Assembly: GCA_964525605.1 (NCBI GenBank)
Contig: CAZGKT010000013.1
Location: 16,627 to 80,626, forward strand
Origin: CAVTWJ01 sp964525605
GTDB taxonomy: Bacteria; Oederibacteriota; Muellerivitia; Muellerivitales; Muellerivitaceae
Direction: 5' to 3'
DNA: 64,000 bases
The notes under the pieces were generated by a model. That model was not told the origin of the DNA and ran no database searches. It saw only the letters and a list, made by a program, of their open reading frames with translations. Below are positions 8,821-16,520 of the stretch, in pieces. Position 1 is the stretch's first letter. Each line of letters opens with the position of its first letter. A program made the translations under genes and the position numbers.

Positions 8821-8913
8821 CTTTCGAATGCCCGGGGAATATTCGGGCTTTATTGGTTTGCTTCCTTACGCCGGAATTTCCAATTGTCCCGGAAACTCTT
8901 TTCCGCACATCCC

Positions 8914-9780
8914 CAAATGGCGGAGCAAATCCGCCTGGGACTTCAAGGTTTCGCGCGCGTTCCCCGGCGCACCCGAGTCATGGGAATTCTCAATGTGACG
9001 CCCGATTCTTTTTCCGATGGGGGGAAGGCGTTTGATCCCTTCAAGGCCCTCGACCAAGCCCTCCAGATGCAGGCGGAGGGAGCGGACCTTATTGACATAG
9101 GCGGGGAATCAACGCGTCCCGGAGCCAGGGGCGTTTCAGCCGAGGAAGAAATCAAAAGGGTGATACCCGTCCTTCGGCTCCTTTCCAAGAAAATCAAGAT
9201 CCCCCTTTCCATCGACACGACGAAGGCCAAAGTGGCTCGAAGGGCGGTGGGCCAGGGTGTTTCTCTCGTCAATGACATCTCCGCCCTCCAGGGCGATCCC
9301 CGTATGGCGGAAACCCTCAAGCGATTGGGAGTTCCAGTCGTGCTGATGCACATGAAAGGCCGTCCACGGACCATGCAAAGGGCTCCCCGTTATGGGGAAG
9401 TGATAACCGAAATCATGACTTTTTTCAGGTTCCGAGTGCGTTTTGCTTTGGAAAAGGGGATTCCGCTAAAAAACCTTATTCTTGATCCCGGATTCGGATT
9501 TGGAAAAACTCCCTGGCACAATATTGAACTAACCCGCAGACTTTGGGAGTTCAAGATTTTGGGTTTGCCCCTCATGTTCGCGCCTTCCCGCAAAGCCACC
9601 CTTGGAGTTTTAACAGGGGGCCTTCCTCCCGACGAACGCCTTGAATCTACGGCTGCGGCCGTAACCGCTGGCATTCTCGCCGGCGCGGATTTTGTAAGGG
9701 TTCATGATGTTCAAAGCATGGTTCGTGTGGTAAAAATAGCCGATGCCATCCGAAACGACCGGGGTTTGACGCGGCCATGA
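8914..9780 (+). CDS. folP: Dihydropteroate synthase
   Basis: Condenses 6-hydroxymethyl-dihydropterin pyrophosphate with p-aminobenzoate, and is the sulfonamide target. The family signatures are all present: VMGILNVTPDSFSDGG, DIGGESTRPGA, SIDTTKAKVA, VNDISALQGDP, LMHMKG, LDPGFGFGKT, the SRK loop, and a C-terminal DFVRVHDV. The frame is open back to an ATG at 8653, which would add 87 residues with no resemblance to the family core and span the CAAAATCAT repeats. The ATG at 8914 gives 288 residues, the normal size, so I use it with moderate confidence. The stop overlaps cdaA in an ATGA. Confidence 0.93.
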   Translation, partial: QMAEQIRLGLQGFARVPRRTRVMGILNVTPDSFSDGGKAFDPFKALDQALQMQAEGADLIDIGGESTRPGARGVSAEEEIKRVIPVLRLLSKKIKIPLSIDTTKAKVARRAVGQGVSLVNDISALQGDPRMAETLKRLGVPVVLMHMKGRPRTMQRAPRYGEVITEIMTFFRFRVRFALEKGIPLKNLILDPGFGFGKTPWHNIELTRRLWEFKILGLPLMFAPSRKATLGVLTGGLPPDERLESTAAAVTAGILAGADFVRVHDVQSMVRVVKIADAIRNDRGLTRP

Positions 9781-10544
9781 ACAATCTCTCGGCTTTATTA
9801 GCCAATTTCCGACTCGCGGATATTCTGGACATCCTCGTCGTGGCCTATTTGACCTACCAATTGCTCCTGCTCATCCGGGAAGTGCGAGCCACTCGAATTG
9901 TCCTGGGTTTCGCCATTCTCTTCCTCGCGACGGTTGTGGCTAGCCAGTTCCATTTATTGACGTTGGATTGGCTTTTGAGCAACCTGGGTCCTTTTTTTCT
10001 TATCGCCTTCGTGGTGGTGTTTCAGCCCGATTTGCGGCGCATCATTACCCAGATTGGCCGGGGGGGTGGATTTTGGGGCGGGGTTTTCCAGGGGGACGCT
10101 CTCATGTTCAAAGAAATCACCACCGCCGTGCGGGATCTGGTCAAAGCCAAGCATGGCGCCCTTATCGTCGTCGAGCGGGATGACAGCCTCCAAAGCGTTT
10201 TTGAAAACGGCACCAAGATCGAGGCCGATGTCACCAGTGAGCTGTTGGTGACCCTTTTTACGCCTCCTTCCCCCCTGCACGATGGGGCGGTCATTATTCG
10301 GGGAGGAAAAATCGCGGCCGCGGGATGTATCCTTCCCTTGAGTCAGAACCCTCATTTGAGCAAGGCCTTTGGGACCCGTCACCGTGCCGCGGTGGGTATC
10401 ACCGAAGAAACTGACGCCCTGTCGATCGTCGTGTCTGAAGAAAAACACAACATCGCCTTTGCCATGGCGGGCAAGGTCACTCCCGAAATCGACGCGGAGA
10501 CCCTGGAAGAGATGCTGACCCTTTACGGGACGAAGGTGGATTAA
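9777..10544 (+). CDS. cdaA: Membrane diadenylate cyclase CdaA
   Basis: Makes c-di-AMP from two ATP. Of 255 residues, the first 80 form three TM helices (LADILDILVVAYLTYQLLLL, IVLGFAILFLATVVAS, LGPFFLIAFVVVFQPDLRR). The DAC domain follows with the catalytic PSPLHDGAVII and the TRHRAAVGITEETDA segment, i.e. intact DGA and RHR motifs. It overlaps folP by 4 bp and is followed by a YbbR-domain gene, the usual cdaA-cdaR pair. c-di-AMP normally controls potassium/osmolyte balance and envelope stress. Confidence 0.95.
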   Translation: MNNLSALLANFRLADILDILVVAYLTYQLLLLIREVRATRIVLGFAILFLATVVASQFHLLTLDWLLSNLGPFFLIAFVVVFQPDLRRIITQIGRGGGFWGGVFQGDALMFKEITTAVRDLVKAKHGALIVVERDDSLQSVFENGTKIEADVTSELLVTLFTPPSPLHDGAVIIRGGKIAAAGCILPLSQNPHLSKAFGTRHRAAVGITEETDALSIVVSEEKHNIAFAMAGKVTPEIDAETLEEMLTLYGTKVD

Positions 10545-10564
10545 AAGTTAAAGAAACAGAAACA

Positions 10565-10662
10565 CCCAACACGAAGTCACGAAGGCACAAAGAAAGGCAA
10601 CACAAAGCCGGGTTTAATTGGTTTTTAAAAAAATTCCAGTGTTCTTAGTGTCTTTGTGTTGG
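10565..10662. repeat. Family A paired inverted-repeat element, copy A1
   Basis: The left arm at 10565-10599 begins CCAACACGAAGTCACGAAG and the right arm at 10643-10662 reads CTTAGTGTCTTTGTGTTGG. The arms are imperfect reverse complements separated by about 45 nt, so the transcript would fold into a long hairpin. The element fills the cdaA-ybbR spacer and ends 45 nt before the next start codon. It is the most diverged of the five A copies and lacks the flanking AAACCTACGGCC box. Confidence 0.75.
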
Positions 10663-10707
10663 CCTTTGGTTTGCTGGGCATGATTAAAACGAACGGAGTG
10701 GGTCCAA

Positions 10708-11103
10708 ATGAGCCGTTGGCTGTTTGAAAACCTGGGGCTGAAGATTCTGGCCCTTTTCATTTCCGTCGCCCTTTGGGCCTATGTGGGGACGCGCCAGATC
10801 ATCGACCGCCGGGTGACGATTCCGGTGGAATTAACCGATATCCCGGTGGGCGTGACGGTGGACCCGCGGGTGCGCACCTCGGTTCCGGTGGTTTTGACCG
10901 GGCGCAAGGAAAGCGTTTTGGATTTGGATGCGGACGAAATGACGGCGGTGGTCAGCTTAAAGGGGACCACCCCCGATTTGCAGGAAGCTCTGGTGCATCC
11001 CCAGGTCAGGCCATTGCCGAAGGATGTGGCCGCCAATGTGCAGGCTTTGAAGATTCCCCTTATTCCGGCTAAACCCAAGCCAACTGCCGGCAAAAAGAAA
11101 TAA
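10708..11103 (+). CDS. YbbR-domain membrane protein (CdaR-like)
   Basis: 131 residues with one N-terminal TM helix (LGLKILALFISVALWAYV), preceded by the typical FENLGLKILAL motif, then one extracytoplasmic YbbR domain (VTIPVELTDIPVGVTVDPRVRTSVPVVLTGRKESVLDL). A Lys-rich tail ends it. Gram-positive CdaR has several YbbR repeats; this is a single-domain version. Its place directly after cdaA indicates a regulator of the diadenylate cyclase. The ATG at 10708 has GGAG about 10 nt upstream. Confidence 0.85.
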   Translation: MSRWLFENLGLKILALFISVALWAYVGTRQIIDRRVTIPVELTDIPVGVTVDPRVRTSVPVVLTGRKESVLDLDADEMTAVVSLKGTTPDLQEALVHPQVRPLPKDVAANVQALKIPLIPAKPKPTAGKKK

Positions 11104-11112
11104 GGAGCTCCC

Positions 11113-11865
11113 ATGGCGACCCTTTGCGTCAACATTGACCATATCGCGACCCTCCGGCAGGCCCGGGGGGAGGATGAACCCGATCCGATCCAAGCCGCCC
11201 TCCTGGCTGAAAAAGCTGGCGCGATCGGGATCACCGCCCACCTGCGGGAAGACCGTCGGCATATCCAAGATGCGGATGTCCTCAAACTTCGAAAAGTTTT
11301 ACATACCAAACTGAACTTGGAAATGGCCGCGACCCCCGAAATGATTCGTTTCGCCCTTCAGGTCAAACCCGATCAGGCCACATTGGTTCCCGAAAAGCGC
11401 CAGGAGCTAACGACCGAAGGGGGGCTCAACCTAGCCTCGAATCCCGAACGGTTCCAGTTGGCGGTGGACCGGCTTCAGGGAAAGGGAATTCCCGTTTCTC
11501 TTTTTATTCTTCCCGACAAGAAAACGCTCGATCTCGCCGCCCGGTTGGGCGTGGTTTATGTCGAGCTTCATACGGGAGCTTATAGCCGGGCATACCGAAA
11601 GGGAAAAAACGTCCGAAAAGAATTCCTGAGTTTGGCGGCCGGGGCGCGATACGCCCAATCCCTGGGGCTCCAGGTGCACGCGGGGCATGGACTGACCTAC
11701 ACGAACGTCGCTCCCGTTGCCGCCCTGCCTGAAATCGAGGATCTGAACATCGGTCATAACATCATCGCCCGAGCTTCCATGGTAGGATTAACCCAAGCTG
11801 TCAGGGAAATGGCCGCGATCCTGCGGAAAACTAGTAAGACTCTCGTTCGAAAGGGAGGAAAATAA
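11113..11865 (+). CDS. pdxJ: Pyridoxine 5'-phosphate synthase
   Basis: Last step of DXP-dependent vitamin B6 synthesis. It joins deoxyxylulose 5-phosphate with the PdxA product to form PNP. 250 residues. The family motifs are VNIDHIATLRQARG at the N-terminus, GITAHLREDRRHI, LNLEMAATPEM, LVPEKRQELTTEGG, VELHTGAYS, HAGHGL and the phosphate-binding ELNIGH equivalent DLNIGHNIIARA. AAGGAG precedes the ATG. The partner pdxA is in the same window at 33.3 kb. The stop overlaps the next start by one base. Confidence 0.96.
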   Translation: MATLCVNIDHIATLRQARGEDEPDPIQAALLAEKAGAIGITAHLREDRRHIQDADVLKLRKVLHTKLNLEMAATPEMIRFALQVKPDQATLVPEKRQELTTEGGLNLASNPERFQLAVDRLQGKGIPVSLFILPDKKTLDLAARLGVVYVELHTGAYSRAYRKGKNVRKEFLSLAAGARYAQSLGLQVHAGHGLTYTNVAPVAALPEIEDLNIGHNIIARASMVGLTQAVREMAAILRKTSKTLVRKGGK

Positions 11866-12179
11866 TGACTAAACTTTTCATCCTGCTGTTGATTGCGATC
11901 GTGGGGGGCATTGGCTATTACCTTTGGACCGTGGTCGCGTCAGCTCCCAAGGAAGCCACACTTCCCGGTTATACCAACACTCTCCAACGGGACGAGCAAA
12001 GGGCCCAGGCCGTAGCGGGACACGCGAACTTGGAATTGGTCCAACAGGCGGTGAACTCTTACAAGAGCCAAAAGGGAGTCGCTCCTACGACCCTTCAGGA
12101 TCTCGTTCCTGATTTTATCGACCATATTCCAGGTGGCGTTCAATATGACGCGACGACCGGAACTGTTTCAGCGCCCTAG
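11865..12179 (+). CDS. Small membrane-anchored protein of unknown function
   Basis: 104 residues with an N-terminal hydrophobic helix (LFILLLIAIVGGIGYYLWTVV) and a periplasmic or extracytoplasmic remainder. The C-terminal half (NLELVQQAVNSYKSQKGVAPTTLQDLVPDFIDHIP, then GGVQYD) resembles the globular part of type II/IV pseudopilins, where a Y...G..P.tL.eLv..yi...P pattern is common. There is no GFTLIE prepilin cleavage motif, so it is not a classical pilin. It is translationally linked to pdxJ (overlapping TAATG). Function not assigned. Confidence 0.65.
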   Translation: MTKLFILLLIAIVGGIGYYLWTVVASAPKEATLPGYTNTLQRDEQRAQAVAGHANLELVQQAVNSYKSQKGVAPTTLQDLVPDFIDHIPGGVQYDATTGTVSAP

Positions 12180-12208
12180 CTTTCATTTTGGTAACTGTTC
12201 AGACTCCT

Positions 12209-12348
12209 CAAACCCACGGCCAACACGAAGACACTAAGAAAAGCTATTTTTAAGATTAATGCCGGGATCAAAAACTTAACCGTTAGGGATGTTATCTAAA
12301 AACCCTTGTTTTACTTTGTGTCTTGGTGTCTTCGTGTTGGATGTTGTT
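12209..12348. repeat. Family A paired inverted-repeat element, copy A2
   Basis: The left arm (12209-12244) starts AAACCCACGGCC and continues into the CCAACACGAAGACAC box. The right arm (12311-12346) reads TTACTTTGTGTCTT and ends GTGTTGGATGTTG. The roughly 65-nt centre shares an AAAACTTAAC...TTATC block with copy A3, so the whole element, not just the arms, is homologous. It fills the spacer before recX, and its right arm is translated in the open frame upstream of the true recX start. Confidence 0.85.
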
Positions 12349-12374
12349 CATATCCCGAATGCGTACGAGTATTC

Positions 12375-12887
12375 TTGAAAAAACCATCCCCTCTATCCAC
12401 CTACGCGGAAGCCCAACGTTATGCCCTTGGGCTTTTAAGCCGCAGGGACCGAACCTCTTTTGAGCTGAGGTCCAAACTAAATCTTCGTTTGGTGCCTTTG
12501 TCCGTCCAAGATCAGGTGATGGATTTTCTGGTCGCAAAAGGCTGGGTCAACGACCAGCGTTCCGCCGAATCCTTCGCTTCCTCCCGCAAGGCCATGGGTT
12601 GGGGTCCCACCAAGATACGATCCGCTTTTTTTAAACGTGGAATTCCCAGCCCGCTCGCGGATAAGGCCCTATCCGCGGAATTTGGGGGTGAAGCGGAAGC
12701 GGTTTCCGCGCTCAGGCTTTTAGGGGCGCATCAAAGGCGTTTTCTCGCGTCGAACCGGGTTCCCAAGCCTAAAGGCCCGGAAAAAGCCTTGTCATTTCTA
12801 TTGCGCAGGGGTTTTTCCTACAGTTCTTCCCGCCTCGCCGTTCAAAAGGTTTTCAGCTATAATCCCGAACTTCCTGAGGAAGAGTAA
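12375..12887 (+). CDS. recX: Regulatory protein RecX
   Basis: RecX modulates RecA filament growth. The helical repeats are visible in YAEAQRYALGLLSRRDRTSFELRSKL (LxxRxRSxxELxxKL pattern), DQVMDFLVAKGWVNDQRSAESFASSRKAMGWGPTKIRSAFFKRGI and a C-terminal KALSFLLRRGFSYSSSRLAVQKV. The frame is open to 12306, but residues before KKPSPLSTYAEAQ come from the family A repeat. The TTG at 12375 is therefore the likeliest start (170 residues), though its ribosome site is weak. recA is not in the window. Confidence 0.85.
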   Translation: MKKPSPLSTYAEAQRYALGLLSRRDRTSFELRSKLNLRLVPLSVQDQVMDFLVAKGWVNDQRSAESFASSRKAMGWGPTKIRSAFFKRGIPSPLADKALSAEFGGEAEAVSALRLLGAHQRRFLASNRVPKPKGPEKALSFLLRRGFSYSSSRLAVQKVFSYNPELPEEE

Positions 12888-12896
12888 ACCAAGTCT

Positions 12897-12915
12897 CACC
12901 GCGGAGACGCGGAGA
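12897..12915. repeat. Isolated arm of a family B element (B1)
   Basis: A CACCGCGGAGACGCGGAG arm, 10 nt after the recX stop, with no partner arm before alaS. A complete family A element (A3) follows 32 nt later, so the missing half was probably lost when A3 arrived or by deletion. Confidence 0.65.
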
Positions 12916-12946
12916 TCAGCAAAATTTATAAGATTTCAGGCCAGGC

Positions 12947-13098
12947 AAACCTACGGCCAACACGAAGACACAAAGACACTAAGAAAAGACTTTTTTAGGT
13001 CAAAGCTTGATTTGAAATGAAAACTTAACAGTCAGGGGTATTATCCGAAATTCTTTGTCTTACTTTGTGTCTTCGTGGCTTCGTGTTGGATGTTGTTT
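12947..13098. repeat. Family A paired inverted-repeat element, copy A3
   Basis: The left arm (12947-12988) is the best preserved: an AAACCTACGGCC box followed by CCAACACGAAGACACAAAG and a further GACACTAAG. The right arm (13058-13096) is the reverse complement with few mismatches and ends TGTTGGATGTTG. The centre is homologous to A2. The element ends 36 nt before the alaS ATG. The total spacer of 246 nt holds only this and the B1 arm. Confidence 0.88.
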
Positions 13099-13133
13099 AG
13101 CCTGAGTAGTAAAATTTTTTTCGAGGTTTTTTT

Positions 13134-15845
13134 ATGGCATTTCCCACAACCGGCGCAGAGATCAGGCAGGCCTACTTGGATTTCTTCAAGTCCAAGAACC
13201 ATAAAATTGTGCCTTCTTCCTCCCTCGTGCCCGAAAACGACCCGACCTTACTATTAGCCAATGCCGGCATGAACCAGTTCAAGCCCTATTTCCTGGGAAC
13301 CGTTCCCTTTCCCCATAGTGTTCCTTACGCGGTTTCCTGCCAGAAATGTTTCCGCACCGGCGACCTGGAGAGGGTGGGTTACACCGCCCGCCACCATACC
13401 TTTTTCGAGATGTTGGGCAATTTCTCCTTCGGGGGCTATTTCAAGAAAGAGGCCATCGAGTGGGGGTGGGAATTCGTCACGAAAATCCTGGGCATTGAAA
13501 AGTCCCGGCTCTGGGTGTCGGTTTACGAGAAAGACGACGAGGCCATTGAGCTTTGGAAAAAAACCGCCCAGCTTTCACCGGAACGCATTGTACGCATGGG
13601 AGAGGATTCTAACTTTTGGACCATGGGTCCCACGGGTCCTTGCGGGCCATGTTCCGAGATTTATGTGGATCTGACTCCCGAAAAGGGGGAGACAAAAAAC
13701 TTCGAGGAAGACGCCGAGTCGGGCCGTTTTCTGGAAATTTGGAACCTGGTCTTCACTCAGTTCGACCGGCAGGCCGACGGCACCCTGAAACCCCTCCCCA
13801 AACCCAACATCGACACGGGCATGGGACTGGAGCGGGTGGCCAGCGTCATGCAGAAGGTTCCTTCCAATTACGAGACGGACCTTTTATCACCCCTTATGGC
13901 CGCCATCGCCCAGGCGGGAAATATCCCCCTGAAAGTGGACAGCTCCCAAACCTACACCTCCCTGAAGGTCATCAGCGACCACTTGAGGGCTACGACCTTC
14001 CTGATCGCCGACGGGGTTTTGCCTTCCAACGAGGGCCGGGGCTATGTCTTGCGCAGGATTTTGCGCCGGGCGGTCCGGCACGGAAAATTATTGGGTTTCG
14101 AGAAGCCCTTCCTTTTTCCCCTGGTCCAGCAAGTAACCGCCTTGATGGGGGATGTTTATCCCGAACTTTCCAACCGCAAGGACCATATCATCAACGTGGT
14201 GAAGGCCGAGGAAGAACGGTTTTACGAAACCCTGGCGGCCGGAACCGAAAGGCTTCTTGAAAAAATTGAAGAATTGAAAAAATCCAAAGTAAAGATTTTG
14301 CCCGGCGAGGATGCCTTTACCCTTTATGACACCTTTGGTTTTCCCCTGGATATCACCAAAGAAATATTGAAGGAACACGACCTCTCGGTGGATGAAGCCG
14401 CGTTCCAGCAGGCGATGGAAGGCCAAAGGGAAAAGGCTCGATCCGCCTGGAAGGGAAGCGGCGACGCGATCCTCCCCCAGCTTTACAAAGAACTGGCTTC
14501 CAAGATCGCGGCGACCCAGTTTAAAGGCTACGAAAAAACCAAGGATCTGGGACAGGTCGTTCAGATCGTGCGGGTGAAGGACAAGAAACATGAACCGGTC
14601 GAGAAGCTTCAAGAGGGCGAATATGGGTTCATCCTTCTCAATCAAACCCCCTTCTACGCCGAAAAGGGCGGACAGGTCGGGGACAAGGGTGTGATCCAAG
14701 GCTTCAATTCCGCCGAGGTGTCCTGGGCGGACGTGCTGGACACGCAGATGGTCTCCGATACCCTGATCGGCCACTGGTGTTTCATGAAGCGGGGAAAGCT
14801 GGAGATGGGGCAAAAGATCGAGGCCACGGTGGAGGAAAGCGAACGCCGGGCCATTATGCGCAACCATACGGGCACCCATCTCTTGCACGCGGCCCTGCGG
14901 AAAGTAATTGGAACCCATGTGGGCCAGGCTGGTAGTTATGTGGGTTCGGATCGCTTGCGTTTTGACTTCACCCATTTCGAGGGCGTCAAACCGGAGCAAT
15001 TAAAAGAAATCGAAATTCTGGTCAACCGCCGAATCCTCGACAACATCGAGCTCAACAAGCAAGAGATGTCTTTCGACGAAGCCAAGAAAAAAGGCGCCCT
15101 GGCCTTTTTCAGCGAAAAATATGGGGATAGGGTCCGGGTGGTGGATGTTCCCGGGTTTTCAACTGAGCTTTGCGGGGGCACTCATGTGAACCGCACGGGC
15201 GACATCGGGCTGTTCAAGATCACCAGCGAATCCTCCGTGGCTGCCGGGGTCAGGCGCATTGAGGCGGTCACTGGAGAAGGAGCTCTCAATAAAATTTACC
15301 ATACAGAAGAATTACTTAAAGACATTGCCCATGTAATAAAAAGTTCAATCGAAGAAGCAGTAACCAAGACACAGGCCCTTTTGGACGACCTGAAGGCGCG
15401 GGAAAAGGAACTGGCTTCGCTCAAGTCCAAACTGGCGGGAAGCAAGGTAGATGAGGCTTGGAGCAAACACAAAATTGAATTTGCGTATGGAGATAAAACA
15501 GTATCCTTTGTTAGATATCAAACTGATGATCTTAGTCGAGAGGGCATGCGCCAACTTTCAGACAATCTGAAAGATAAGTTTAAAAATATAGGGACGAGTG
15601 GAATTGCTATTGTGGCTAGTGGCAATCCAAATTATTCTGGATTTGTGACGGTTGTTACGGAAGATTTAAACGAAAAAATAAAAGCTCCTGAATTGGCTAA
15701 TAAATTTACGAGTATTACTGGTGGTCGTGGTGGTGGTCGTCCTGACTTTGCACAAGGTAGTATCGAAGATGCGAAAAAGATAGAAACGGCCTTCGAAAGT
15801 ACTTACCGTTTTATTTCTGAAATCTTCGAAAAAAAGTCCCCTTGA
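13134..15845 (+). CDS. alaS: Alanyl-tRNA synthetase
   Basis: 903 residues, full length. The class II catalytic core has FFKSKNHKIVPSSSLVPENDPTLL, NAGMNQFKPYF, SCQKCFRTGDLERVG, HHTFFEMLGNFSFGGYFK, GPTGPCGPCSEI and GMGLERV. The editing domain has HTGTHLLHAALRKV and CGGTHVNRTGDIG. The C-terminal DHHA1-type domain ends with GGRGGGRPDFAQG. The ATG at 13134 follows family A element A3. From about 15290, and strongly after 15470, codon use turns AT-rich (GAT, AAA, GGT, ATA) unlike the GC-rich first 2.1 kb, so the C-terminal domain may have a separate history. The stop overlaps ruvX. Confidence 0.97.
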   Translation: MAFPTTGAEIRQAYLDFFKSKNHKIVPSSSLVPENDPTLLLANAGMNQFKPYFLGTVPFPHSVPYAVSCQKCFRTGDLERVGYTARHHTFFEMLGNFSFGGYFKKEAIEWGWEFVTKILGIEKSRLWVSVYEKDDEAIELWKKTAQLSPERIVRMGEDSNFWTMGPTGPCGPCSEIYVDLTPEKGETKNFEEDAESGRFLEIWNLVFTQFDRQADGTLKPLPKPNIDTGMGLERVASVMQKVPSNYETDLLSPLMAAIAQAGNIPLKVDSSQTYTSLKVISDHLRATTFLIADGVLPSNEGRGYVLRRILRRAVRHGKLLGFEKPFLFPLVQQVTALMGDVYPELSNRKDHIINVVKAEEERFYETLAAGTERLLEKIEELKKSKVKILPGEDAFTLYDTFGFPLDITKEILKEHDLSVDEAAFQQAMEGQREKARSAWKGSGDAILPQLYKELASKIAATQFKGYEKTKDLGQVVQIVRVKDKKHEPVEKLQEGEYGFILLNQTPFYAEKGGQVGDKGVIQGFNSAEVSWADVLDTQMVSDTLIGHWCFMKRGKLEMGQKIEATVEESERRAIMRNHTGTHLLHAALRKVIGTHVGQAGSYVGSDRLRFDFTHFEGVKPEQLKEIEILVNRRILDNIELNKQEMSFDEAKKKGALAFFSEKYGDRVRVVDVPGFSTELCGGTHVNRTGDIGLFKITSESSVAAGVRRIEAVTGEGALNKIYHTEELLKDIAHVIKSSIEEAVTKTQALLDDLKAREKELASLKSKLAGSKVDEAWSKHKIEFAYGDKTVSFVRYQTDDLSREGMRQLSDNLKDKFKNIGTSGIAIVASGNPNYSGFVTVVTEDLNEKIKAPELANKFTSITGGRGGGRPDFAQGSIEDAKKIETAFESTYRFISEIFEKKSP

Positions 15846-16276
15846 AACGATGGCTCGGCATTGATTGGGGAAAGACCCGGATTGGGTTAGCCCTATCCGA
15901 TCCCCTAGGGATCACCGCCCAACCGCTTGTCGTTTTGAAATCCGATGGAATCCACAACGATATCGCGGCCATCGGCGCCCTAGTTAATGAGCACGCGGTC
16001 ACCCAGGTGGTGGTCGGGCTTCCCCTCAACATGAACGGCACCGAAAGTACCACCACCGAGTCGGTACGGCATTTCGCCTACAAACTTTCCCAGCGATTGA
16101 CCATTCCGGTGGTTTATATCGACGAGCGCTTATCCAGCAAGCAAGCCGAGCGGGCCTTGATTGAAGGGGATGTCCGCCGGGAGAATAGAAAAGGAAAGAT
16201 CGACAAGGTCGCGGCGGCCCTGCTTCTTCAATCCGCCCTCGCGGGCGCGCCCCTGACGCCTCTGGAAACGCCCTGA
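15842..16276 (+). CDS. ruvX: RuvX/YqgF RNase H-fold nuclease
   Basis: 144 residues. RNase H-like fold proteins of this family process pre-16S rRNA 5' ends or act as Holliday-junction resolvase homologues. GIDWGKTRIGLALSD is the N-terminal catalytic-Asp motif. VVGLPLNMNGTE, VVYIDERLSSKQAER and DKVAAALLLQSAL follow in order. The start is TTG at 15842, overlapping the alaS stop as TTGA. ruvX is normally followed directly by mltG; here a DUF559 cassette and an assembly gap separate them. Confidence 0.93.
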   Translation: MKRWLGIDWGKTRIGLALSDPLGITAQPLVVLKSDGIHNDIAAIGALVNEHAVTQVVVGLPLNMNGTESTTTESVRHFAYKLSQRLTIPVVYIDERLSSKQAERALIEGDVRRENRKGKIDKVAAALLLQSALAGAPLTPLETP

Positions 16277-16453
16277 TAGTGTTTTGCTAAATGCCCTCNN
16301 NNNNNNNNNNNNNNNNNNNNNNNNNNNNNNNNNNNNNNNNNNNNNNNNNNNNNNNNNNNNNNNNNNNNNNNNNNNNNNNNNNNNNNNNNNNNNNNNNNGG
16401 CGCGCCCCTGACGCCTCTGGAAACGCCCTGATAGTGTTTTGCTAAATGCCCTC
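16244..16453. repeat. Identical 55-bp sequence on both sides of the assembly gap
   Basis: Positions 16244-16298 and 16399-16453 are identical over 55 bases (the end of ruvX, its stop, and the first bases of the family C arm), with exactly 100 N between. A 55-base identity is what two contig ends sharing one graph k-mer would show. The real chromosome probably has one copy and no gap, with the branch caused by the dispersed family C repeat. Confidence 0.85.
16299..16398. other. Scaffold gap of 100 N
   Basis: A run of exactly 100 N, the conventional placeholder for a gap of unknown size. It lies just after ruvX, at the left edge of the DUF559 cassette. Reading frames that span it are meaningless. 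Confidence 0.99.
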
Positions 16454-16484
16454 GCCCCTTGGGGGAGAGGGCTAGGGTGAGGGG
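16449..16484. repeat. Family C repeat, left arm of the DUF559 cassette
   Basis: CCCTCGCCCCTTGGGGGAG followed by AGGGCTAGGGTGAGGGG. It is the inverted partner of the arm at 16861-16900 and brackets the DUF559 gene. The arm is itself internally palindromic around CCCCTTGGGG. Confidence 0.85.
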
Positions 16485-16520
16485 TGTTTTGGATGTAGGC
16501 TGCCTTGGGGGTAAGGTGTT

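Noticed and set aside
14088..14999. 303-codon minus-strand frame opposite alaS
   Set aside because: Shadow of the well-conserved alaS frame.
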